Source of the DNA: Larix sibirica
Taxonomy: Eukaryota; Streptophyta; Pinopsida; Pinales; Pinaceae
Reading direction: 5' to 3'
DNA: 15,766 bases
Assembly: GCA_004151065.3 (NCBI GenBank)
Contig: NWUY0300054226.1
Location: 16,532-32,297, forward strand
Shown: positions 8,876 to 15,766 of the stretch, piece by piece
Numbering within the stretch: the stretch's first letter is position 1
How the letters are laid out: each line of letters opens with the position of its first letter
Notes under the pieces: model-generated
Told to the model about the DNA's origin: nothing
Databases searched by the model: none
The model's input: the letters and a program-made list of their open reading frames with translations, nothing else
Position numbers and translations under genes: made by a program

Positions 8876-8979
8876 GTATTGTCAGGGCCTGGATTGAATG
8901 ATTTCTTTGTGCAATTGCTGAATTACGCGCTGGCCATTTTCTTTTTTTCGGAGCTTGAAAAGAATTATTCTCTGATGCG

Positions 8980-9096
8980 TTTCTGACGGAAACGACGAAT
9001 TGTGCGTTCTATTTTCGGTTTCTGATGAAAATGATGAATTTTGTGATCTATTTTCGGTTTCTGATGAAAATGATGAATTTTGTGTTTTATTTTTTG
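8980..9096. repeat. Three tandem 39-bp units in the 5' leader intron
   Basis: Units start at 8980, 9019 and 9058 with TTTCTGAYGRAAAYGAYGAA followed by TTTTCGG. A fourth, diverged unit lies at about 9164-9202 because of the larger downstream duplication. Thirty-nine is a multiple of three, but the units contain stops (TGA in TTTCTGATG, depending on frame), so the periodicity does not indicate a protein repeat. The first unit differs from the others mostly by C/G in place of T/A, as if the later ones lost CpGs. Confidence 0.9.
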
Positions 9097-9290
9097 ATGT
9101 TATTTGAGTCAGTAAAGTTATTTCATGGTGTCTTTTTTTACAGACGCTCGTGAAAGAAACTGAGCTTCTGTAAAAATGATAAATTTTGTGTTCTGTATTT
9201 TGATAGAATTTGAGTCGCTAATGTTTTTTCCCCATGTTTTCTTTTGCAGGCTCCCGGAAAAAAATTCGGTGAAGAAATTGAGCTTCTTTT
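9063..9290. repeat. About 106-bp duplication carrying a 3' splice site in each copy
   Basis: Aligned landmarks are TGAT-AATTTTGTGTT (9071 and 9177), ATTTGAGTC (about 9111 and 9219), a pyrimidine tract ending in CAG (9141-9143 and 9247-9249), and GAGCTTCT (9162 and 9280). The offset is 106 bp up to the CAG and 118 bp after it, so the second copy has gained about 12 bp downstream of the acceptor. Both copies keep a strong pyrimidine tract and AG, giving two candidate acceptors for a leader exon. Confidence 0.85.
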
Positions 9291-9326
9291 ATCGGGCGAC
9301 TCGCTTCTTATATATCCTTGTGCGGG
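9250..9326 (+). other. Candidate alternative 5' leader exon
   Basis: It is bounded on the left by TTTTCTTTTGCAG| and on the right by TGCGGG|GTATGG (GT at 9327-9328), giving 77 nt. One frame is open through it, beginning APGKKFGEEIELLL, but no upstream ATG in that frame is evident. It is more likely untranslated than coding. The upstream copy of the acceptor (CAG at 9141-9143) would give a 183-nt version. Splicing cannot be confirmed from genomic sequence alone. Confidence 0.35.
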
Positions 9327-9585
9327 GTATGGTTTTATTTATTGCGCCTCTTTCGGGTTAAGCGCTGCTATACTCTGTTGTCTTTTTCCTTTGGTTCAAA
9401 TTTCGGGCAAAATTGGCGATTCTTCGTTTATTTTCAGCCAGCTTATTTGTTTCATATTTTTTTGAACATTTCTTCTTCATTTAGCCGTTTCTGCATCACA
9501 TCTTCGTCTTTTCTGCTATTTTTTTGGGTGTTTTGTTTTGCCCATAACACCTTGGTTTGATTGATCTGTGGCAAGCTATATACCT

Positions 9586-9660
9586 CAACTCTGCTGCATT
9601 AATGTACTATAAATACCCCCAGTGCCCCAACTCTGCTGCATTAATGTACTTCAAATACCT
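9586..9660. repeat. 42-bp tandem repeat, two copies
   Basis: CAACTCTGCTGCATTAATGT starts at 9586 and at 9628, followed by ACT, two variable bases and AAATACC in each. It is intronic. It directly abuts the tRNA-like element at 9661-9755. Confidence 0.9.
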
Positions 9661-9755
9661 CTAATAGTGGAAGAGAGATTTGAACCTTGCACTTCTCTCA
9701 TGGAAAAAAATACTTTACCAATTGGTTAACTCGTTAAAAGTTAATCCCCGAAGTA
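9661..9755 (-). mobile_element. tRNA-like SINE head or tRNA-derived pseudogene, minus strand
   Basis: Read on the minus strand, TTAACCAATTGG (9729-9718) resembles a Pol III A box and GGTTCAAATCTC (9686-9675) resembles a B box. They are separated by about 31 nt, the normal tRNA spacing. No complete cloverleaf is apparent and the 3' body typical of a SINE is short or absent. It is most likely a truncated tRNA-related SINE, oriented opposite to the surrounding gene. I saw no clear target-site duplication. Confidence 0.5.
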
Positions 9756-9969
9756 AATTGCTTTTTCATGTGTTTGGTATATTTTTGTCCTTGCTCTTTA
9801 CTAACTAAAATTAGCTAAATCTGAAGTGCTAATATATATGCAGAAGCAGTGTCTTTTTAACTTGCCGTTGTTCTTGTGGTCATAATCTCTTCAATCTCAT
9901 TTTTCTGTATGGACTACTGTTTACTATAATTATTGCTGTTATGATATATTAGCTTAAGCATTTGTTTCT

Positions 9970-10203
9970 AACATGCGGCAAAACCCATGAGAGGTGAACC
10001 AGGTTGGTGAAAGCAGTGTGATGTTACATCCCCTATTAGGGTTCGATTTCTCAAAAAAGTAGCCAGTGCGCTCCTGCAAGGGGGTAGTTGACAAGTGTTT
10101 TCACTTTCAAAGTGTAAAACTGTGTCCCGCCTCTTGATTGGTGGTGGCTACTCCACTCTTCAATGCACTGAGGAAGCATCTTCAATACCAACATGCTGCA
10201 AAA
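9970..10203 (+). mobile_element. SINE-like insertion with 14-bp target-site duplication
   Basis: AACATGCGGCAAAA (9970-9983) recurs as AACATGCTGCAAAA (10190-10203) with one mismatch. Between them lie 206 bp. Near the left end of that insert, GAACCAGGTTGG (9996-10007) is A-box-like and GGTTCGATTTC (10040-10050) is a near-perfect B box, 32 nt apart. Size, tRNA-like head and flanking duplication fit a plant tRNA-derived SINE in the + direction, inside the intron. There is no clear poly(A) or TTG-type tail, so the 3' end may be degraded. I cannot name the family. Confidence 0.65.
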
Positions 10204-12841
10204 AACATACGGCTTTCAATTGTTTGATATCAAATTCTTATTGGATGGAAAACTGCTAGGTAATAAGTGCAATTTTGGCTGTTACCAGTGAACTAGGGTA
10301 GCATTCAACAGCTTTTCTGATCTGTCCAAATTTTCAGATAACTGGTCAAAACTGTGATATTTTTTTGGAACAGAAAGTTGTTTGTTCTTTGTTGTTATAA
10401 TTGTCCTGAAAGGAATCTAGAAAGCAGCTAGCATTAAGGCCAAACTAGCTGGCTTTGTTGAAGGGGATTCACTATTTTGTGCCAAAGGGTTTGAGGCTTG
10501 AGATTCGTGTGCTTTCTTTTAAGTTGTTTCATTCTCAACTGAATCTTTCATGTACTAGCATGTATCTTCTTGGAAGACTAGCTTACAGTGATATTCACGT
10601 ATGTCTTGAAGCTAAAATATTTTAAAGGTAACTGAACATCCAAGTCACTGAGATGAACTACTTGCCTTCAAGGAACAATAAAGATAGCATTTAATTACAG
10701 GTAAAATTCAGCTGTTAGAATTTCAACAGCAATTAAAACATGTGCCTAGATATTTTCCTGTAAAGCATAACCATTATTGGGGTCATTCTGCACCCCCAGT
10801 CCCCTTTGAATTTTGAACATCATCTCTTATGGATCACTTATAGCCGTGCGATTATGTTGCTTTGAAAGGATCTGTACTGCATTATTGCGACTTTTTAATT
10901 AATAAGTTTTCACTATTTCCATCCACACAGGCATCCGTAATGCTAAAAAGAGTTGAGACCTGCACCTTATTGGTTTTCCTTTTCAGAAGAATTGTGGTCT
11001 TGGAGTTAAAGGGTATTGTCTTGCTTTCTATTATTTCACCTTCCATTGCTTTTTTTGCTTTTTTTGAACCTTTGAAATATCCTTCCAAAGGATCAGCTTT
11101 CTTTTCATTTTTTTTAAAGTTTACTTCCTTAGGCTCTGTCTATTGGTTTAGTTATTATCTTTAGTCCTATTTAGCAATTCAATTTTTATAGAAGATATGA
11201 TTGTTCACTTTGTAACTGTATGTAGGATTAACATGTCAGAATCTTCCTCACTATTATTATATGCAATTGAGATAAATGTTTCTGCGATCTGGTATATTTT
11301 CTCAAGAAGTTATCCTTGCCACTCAAACAAAATTATCCTCTACTTAAGGGAGCTCCTCCCCTGTACAATAATCTAGAGTTGAGAATACAATTTCCATGTA
11401 TTTTTGAGCCAAGTCAGTGTTTGCCCACTGTTGAAACCTGAAAGTGTATTGGGTCTTACTACCGTGCTCCATCTCTGGCCCATATCAAAATTTGTAAGGA
11501 GTGGTGCTTGTTAGAATTAGTAAATTGATGATACAACTTGACACTGTCAACCTCAGTGCTGATCAGCTTGCTTTCATTTGAGGAGGTAATTCAAACTTCC
11601 CTCGATGGAATGTTTTTGTCTATAAATGACAAATAGACTAAGCAATGTATGCTAGGCCCAAAAATTTGTGGAGCAGTTATGGCATAAAGAGTTCCACCTC
11701 AAGTTCTAAGATGCGTTAAACCCAACAACGGAATATCAATTGTGATGTTTTTCAAAGCTATCCAACAACATTATCCCTAGGAGAACTCAAAGCATGCTTG
11801 AAAAGGTTGCATGATTTAGGTGTTCAGAACATTTTGTGAATTTTCCCCCATTTCTTAAACAACCCTCTAAAATGTTCAAAATCTGCCATTTCAATCAATC
11901 TTGCATAAGTAAAAATTAATCTACACAATAGAAGTGTTGTACTTGATTTTGAATGTTCTTATAGTTTTCTATCAACAAAGATAACAAAGTCACTATGTTT
12001 AGTAACTAAAGAACCTTCTAACTTGTATACAGTAGGAGTTACAAACAGAGTTTATAACTTCTAATTTTAAATTCATGTCACTTAGAAGTTAGTAGAAATG
12101 GAATCACCTTTGTGTACAAGTGTTTGTATGAGGTTATACCATGTATTAATTAGAAAAACCATATCCTATTTAAAAAGGCATGAATAAATAATATTGGCTG
12201 CATGGAGACTTGCAAACACTTTTTATATTTTAAATTTTCCAGTCCTTCAAAGTAGACAAATAAAAACAATTCATGAAGCCATTTTCTTAGGAGCTGTAAT
12301 CAAACAATTGAGATTCTTTCCCTTCCAGTTACAATTCAATATTAATAACTGCAAGAGACCTAGTGGTGAAAATTTGTCTACTTCTGTTGCAGGCGCACCT
12401 CACATTCAGCCACAAAACTGTTCATCATCCTCTAACCCTTCCCACTAAACTTTACTATTCACCTCTTTTAGAAGTTTTGAAGGATCCTATAGCATTCTTG
12501 AAACTGCTGTTTTATGTCATTCCTTTACTAGACTCACTAGTTCTAGCCCACTTCTAGGGTTTGCAGTTTGTGGAAAATCAACATTGATATTTGTCATGTT
12601 GTTTTCCATTTTTTATGTTTACCTACTAGGTGACAAATATAGGTGGCAAAAATTAAAACTTCATGCATTGTCATTACAGTTAATAAATTATATTCTTTCA
12701 AAGTTTATTGGAGATATCTTTAATTTCGAAATGTTTGCATGTCAATGCATTTGCATATTGAAATAGACGAGTTTGTAGACTATTGGGACTTGAAGAAAAA
12801 CATTGCTGAGCTTGATCTTCTTTTCTTTTTGACTTTTGCAG

Positions 12842-12903
12842 GAACCTGTGAGACGAAATCTGATTTTTAAAATATCAATTTTAAATGGAAAGTATGGAGA
12901 AAG
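12842..12903 (+). CDS. Probable first coding exon of the L18a-like gene
   Basis: A strong acceptor precedes it: a TTCTTTTCTTTTT-type pyrimidine tract, then GACTTTTGCAG ending at 12841. A donor, AAAG|GTAACC, follows (GT at 12904-12905). Inside, ATG at 12885 begins MESMEK, with a TAA in the same frame just before it (12882-12884), so this would be the true start. The exon ends one base into a codon. Joined to an exon starting at 15248 (after CAGTAGCCAG) the frame continues into the recognised L18a-like exon without a stop. If instead the donor at 12942 (GAA|GTATCC) is used, the exon gains 13 codons (GNLNGLLEIFKPE). It then ends in phase zero, which fits an exon start at 15244. Both solutions are in frame; I favour the first donor on consensus. 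Confidence 0.45.
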
Positions 12904-13220
12904 GTAACCTTAATGGCTTGTTGGAAATATTCAAACCTGAAGTATCCTCTTCCTTTTGTATGCTTCTTTTTGTTGCTTGATAAGGAATGTTGCACTTCAG
13001 TTCCTTTGTACATGGTTGTCAGTAAACTTGAACCATCATATTTGTTGATTATTGATGGACTGATTGGATTAGGCAACCAAAGTTTGCTTTGTTTGTTATG
13101 TATTGAATGGAGGCAAAAGCTTCTGTCTGTTTTAACATCTGTAATAAACTTATGCATATTGGATCTGGGGAAGAAGCAATGTGACTAAATAATTAGTATT
13201 GATCACTTTGACAACATCGG

Positions 13221-13395
13221 GCAAATTTGACAACCTCAATTAAAATCCTACCCTTAAGAACTTTATATCTAGGATCATTGAAATCTAGGTCACAAACGCC
13301 AAATTCGACAACTTCAATTAAAATCCTGCCTTTAAGAACCTTATATCTAGGACCATTGAAATCTGGCCACAAACAATGATAACCTCAATCGTGGC
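13221..13395. repeat. 78-bp tandem duplication with a partial third copy
   Basis: AAATTYGACAACYTCAATTA starts at 13223 and 13301. The similarity continues through AAAATCCT, TTAAGAAC, TTATATCTAGGA and CATTGAAATCT. A diverged third start, GATAACCTCAATCGTGG, follows near 13378. The unit is non-coding and intronic. Confidence 0.88.
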
Positions 13396-14418
13396 CTACC
13401 AATATGGATATGTAGCAACATAGAAAGGTAGATCTGAAAAAATCCAAAAATTCTCTCCTCTGCTCTTTAGGCTAGGTTGAGATTCAGCTTCCAGGTGTAC
13501 TATGTGGAGCAAAAACACTGTGTTTAAAAATCATTACTTTCTTTAACTAGAGGCTCCCAGTTGAGAAGAAAAGGAGGAGAAGATTTAGGAGTCTTAGAAG
13601 TTGTTTCAGCTGCAGAAAGTGGACAGGATGCAAAAGATGAACCTTGTCCGAATTCAGCTCTGATTTAGTCTCACTTTTGCAGCTTCAGTGGCTTCTAGAT
13701 TTGTGATTTTCATGATGGCTAATTCTTGTAGGCAGATTTGGGCAAAGTCTTATGACATGGATGTTTTGCCAGGTGGTACTTAACTGGTTATTCACCCACT
13801 TATTTGCTTATTGTAAAAATTACATTCCACTTTATTGCACTCAGGTATTTGCAATAGGGCTAGACAAAGTTCCTCCCTCCTACGATTTTCATAGTGATTT
13901 TTCTTTTGCCCTTAGTGTTTAATGAGAAAAACACAGCCAACAGTAACTCCAAGAAAACCCCCAAAAGTCCCATAAAGTCCATGAAAATTTTGCATTGGAA
14001 AAAAAGAGATTGTATAGGGAGGGTAGGTGGTATTGAATCACGAGTTTGGTGTGTGCCCTCCATTGCATATCTTGAGAAATATTCCTGCCCAATCGTTTTC
14101 TAAAGCCGAAAATAAGATGCCTAGATTTTGCCTTTGACATTTATCAAGTCCTGAAAAATATTTCCAAATTGGCTGCAAAAATACAATACAGCTTTCTCTC
14201 TGTAGAAAACCTTCCCTGAAAAAATCAGAACTGAAAATGATGAAGAATGAAGGTTCTATTTTGCATTTGTCGTATTTTTGGCTGGATGAATATTTGGTTC
14301 CCACGTGGTGAGTATTGGAAATCTTGCCAAGTACTTGCAAATCTGGTCAAATTCGGTGGGTATTGGCAAGTTTGACCAAGTTTGATTGGTCCAAGTGAAT
14401 TTGGATTGTTTCAGGGCT

Positions 14419-14518
14419 GAGTCAGTAAGTATTATTGTTTACTAACCAAGAGCTGTAACAAAGTTCCCGAGTCAATAAGTATTATAGTTTACTAACCAAG
14501 AGCTGTAACAAAGTTAAC
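14419..14518. repeat. 50-bp tandem duplication
   Basis: Copies at 14419-14468 and 14469-14518 share GTTTACTAACCAAGAGCTGT plus flanking sequence. They differ at only a few positions (CAGT/CAAT, TTG/TAG, CCC/AAC at the end). The low divergence points to recent origin. TACTAAC in each copy resembles a branch-point consensus but lies about 750 bp from the acceptor, too far to act. Confidence 0.9.
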
Positions 14519-15237
14519 AATGTAATGAATGCTCTATTCAATATTGTCAGGCGTGTTTTAGCCTTTAGGTCAAGGGAGAACTTGTTTCTAGTAGTAGGTG
14601 GGCTTATTCCTTTTTAATTGACAGATGAGTTCATGCCCCAAGAATCCAATGCCACCTGTGAATCTCACTTCATAAAAGAAGTGTCTCAAGCTTCAACAAT
14701 GTTGCGGAATGTCTAAATATCTGATTTAAACATCTGAACCAACAACTGCTTCTACAAAGAAAGATTTATTGTATTTATCATACGTCTAGATTTCAGTTTA
14801 TTCCTGTTTATATTCTCGCTTATTCAGTTTTTTCAAGTAGGACAAACAGTTTAAAATCCCCACAGGACATTAATATTTGAATCTAAGACTTCGGTGGGTG
14901 ATTAAAATAAGCATTCTGACAGCACCAAGTGACACGGGTATATCTGCAATAGCAATCAAAGCAAAAGCTCTCATATGACCTGGATACCACTGCAGAACAT
15001 CGATTGTTATCACATATATTGTTAAATCTTGATTCTATATGTTCTTTTAAGAACTTGCCTGGCTGGAGCTTAGTAAAAGATTGTGAATGCTTGAAACTTA
15101 AAAAAAAACTTTATGCAAGAGTCACCTATTTTTCTTAACCCGGTAACTTCTTAATGGTTACATGCATTTATTGTACCACTCTTTACTGAGTTTGCTGGAC
15201 GTTGTTGCATGTTAAAAATATGTTCTATTCATCTCAA

Positions 15238-15247
15238 CAGTAGCCAG
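15238..15247 (+). promoter_or_regulatory. Tandem 3' splice acceptor (CAG-TAG-CCAG)
   Basis: Three AGs follow the pyrimidine-rich ATGTTCTATTCATCTCAACAG: the exon could begin at 15241, 15244 or 15248. The first two form a NAGNAG acceptor. If the upstream exon ends in phase zero, start 15241 places TAG as the first codon, whereas 15244 reads PVFTDN onward. If the upstream exon ends in phase one, only 15248 keeps the frame. Confidence 0.55.
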
Positions 15248-15470
15248 TCTTTACTGATAACTGTGCAGATGAGTTGGCAAAATTGAAAATGGTGTCTTGT
15301 TTCAATATTGATCCAGGAGTTGTGCATAAAGAAACAGCTGCGAAGCCAGATGAAGGAAAGTATACATTGATCAGAAGTAACAGTGATGAGTATTTGATAG
15401 AGCCGTATCTTTCTGGTGGACTATATGATGAACCACTTCCATGCTTTGGCTGTGGAATCGGCTGGTTCAC
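15244..15470 (+). CDS. 60S ribosomal protein L18a-like protein, internal coding exon (partial gene)
   Basis: Frame 1 is open across the whole exon and ends at a strong donor, TTCAC|GTAAGT (GT at 15471-15472), two bases into a Thr codon. The product reads VFTDNCADELAKLKMVSCFN, followed by an acidic, Ser/Asn-rich soluble part containing EGKYTLIRSNSDEYLIEPYL. It then reaches LYDEPLPCFGCGIGWF. The PLPCFGCGIGWF motif marks the start of the conserved C-terminal membrane region of plant L18a-like (RPL18ae family) proteins, which are small membrane-anchored proteins of unclear role despite the ribosomal name. The two transmembrane helices that should follow are encoded beyond the window. ATG at 15289 (AAAATGG context) is an alternative start if the exon at 12842 is untranslated. 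The left boundary could also be 15248. Confidence 0.82.
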
Positions 15471-15766
15471 GTAAGTTATCCTCAAAACCTTTGATTTGTT
15501 GAATAAAAAATTTCTTGCTATTTCATTTTTGTGTGCAAAAATAGATGAAAATGAGCCTGACAATCAGAGCCTAGATTTTCTTTGCAGTTTTTTTCTGATT
15601 CATAGCCTTTGAATATTTGCTAGTGGTTAGTCTTTAACATTGGCTCAGTAGAGCCTGACTCTCAAAGGTAGAGCTTTTAGGCACATTTGGCTAATTTATT
15701 TTCTTCAAACCAATATCAAGGAGTGGGTTGCTGACAGCAAATCCTAGAGTCTCTAGATCAAATACC
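15471..15766 (+). other. Start of the next intron, to the window edge
   Basis: The sequence turns T-rich after the donor and has no open frame of note. TGGCTCAGTAGA at 15641-15652 resembles a Pol III A box. The only B-box-like sequence (AGATCAAATAC, about 15755) is too far away for a tRNA. The element, if any, is cut by the window end. Confidence 0.5.

Larger units (their letters stand above)
9327..12841 (+). other. Long intron of the L18a-like gene
   Basis: Apart from the repeats and the two SINE-like elements listed separately, the interval shows no supported exon. Short open frames (for example 10862-11164 on + and 12194-12448 on +) are rich in Phe, Leu, Ser and Ile, as expected from T-rich intron sequence, and match no family. 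One acceptor-like CTTCTGTTGCAG lies at about 12382-12393, but what follows lacks coding support. Whether the intron runs from 8876 or from 9327 depends on the leader exon used. Confidence 0.5.
12904..15240 (+). other. Intron between the probable coding exons
   Basis: About 2.3 kb without a supported exon. It holds the 78-bp and 50-bp tandem duplications. Open frames such as 12913-13188 (+) and 13860-14340 (overlapping frames on minus) have no recognisable domain. The 13860-14340 block stays open in two minus frames over about 480 bp and could be an old insertion, but I find no family signature. Confidence 0.5.

Noticed and set aside
10862-11164. 100-codon + strand open frame inside the intron, with an AG-like boundary near 10931
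   Set aside because: The hydrophobic composition follows from T-rich intron sequence; there is no known domain and no consistent donor and acceptor pair keeping a frame with the neighbouring exons.
12194-12557. Two overlapping + strand open frames around an acceptor-like GTTGCAG
   Set aside because: Frames overlap each other, start without a good ATG context, and the predicted peptides are low in complexity; a real exon could not be supported.
12913-13188. 91-codon + strand open frame just after the probable first coding exon
   Set aside because: It is in a different frame from the MESMEK start and lies past the donor; the composition is that of intron sequence.
13860-14340. Overlapping minus-strand open frames suggesting an antisense gene or old insertion
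   Set aside because: No motif is recognisable and the frames disagree; I note the openness under the intron but do not call a gene.
15641-15766. A third tRNA-like SINE
   Set aside because: The A-box match is good but the B-box candidate is about 100 nt away and weak, and the window ends before the rest can be judged.
1-15766. CRISPR array, defence island, biosynthetic cluster or organellar insertion
   Set aside because: The repeats are unrelated tandem pairs without spacers, and the only genes are one retrotransposon and one split plant gene; no such system is present.

Overview
This window looks like nuclear DNA of a seed plant with a large, repeat-rich genome, and I favour a gymnosperm. 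It is AT-rich. It holds one decayed plant L1-type LINE that carries an RNase H domain, short tRNA-related insertions, many short tandem duplications, and the 5' part of one ordinary plant gene split by very long introns. I see no bacterial, organellar, rRNA or CRISPR sequence. The gymnosperm assignment is an inference from intron size and repeat style, not something the sequence proves.

Layout. Positions 1-960 are AT-rich intergenic DNA. Positions 976-4430 are a 5'-truncated, + strand LINE. It is flanked by a 15-bp target-site duplication with one mismatch (961-975 and 4431-4445), and the 3' copy follows a short A-run directly. The element keeps the region before the reverse transcriptase (RT), the RT, the zinc-finger-like zf-RVT region and RNase H. 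It is dead: it has several stops and three or more frameshifts, the RT motif C reads D-Y instead of D-D, and the RNase H catalytic Glu codon is a stop. Positions 4446-8640 are intergenic, with tandem duplications of 81, 53, 96 and 32 bp, a GA microsatellite, a 10-bp-arm hairpin and one minus-strand ORF (6936-7334) that looks coiled-coil and may be an old gag-like remnant.

At about 8660-8875 the base composition turns GC-rich with many CpGs. I read this as the promoter and non-coding first exon of a + strand gene. The next 6.5 kb is mostly intron: three 39-bp units, an approximately 106-bp duplication that doubles a 3' splice site, a 206-bp SINE-like insertion with its own 14-bp target-site duplication, and a second tRNA-like SINE head on the minus strand. 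A probable first coding exon lies at 12842-12903. The clearly coding exon at 15244/15248-15470 ends in the Pro-Leu-Pro-Cys-Phe-Gly-Cys-Gly-Ile-Gly-Trp-Phe motif of plant 60S ribosomal protein L18a-like membrane proteins. The rest of that gene, including its membrane segments, lies beyond the right edge.

The points most worth a second look are the tandem acceptor at 15238-15247, where a 3-nt choice adds or removes an in-frame stop; the duplicated acceptor in the 5' leader; and the two transposon insertions with readable target-site duplications. I did not find a novel multi-gene system, and the window does not support claiming one.
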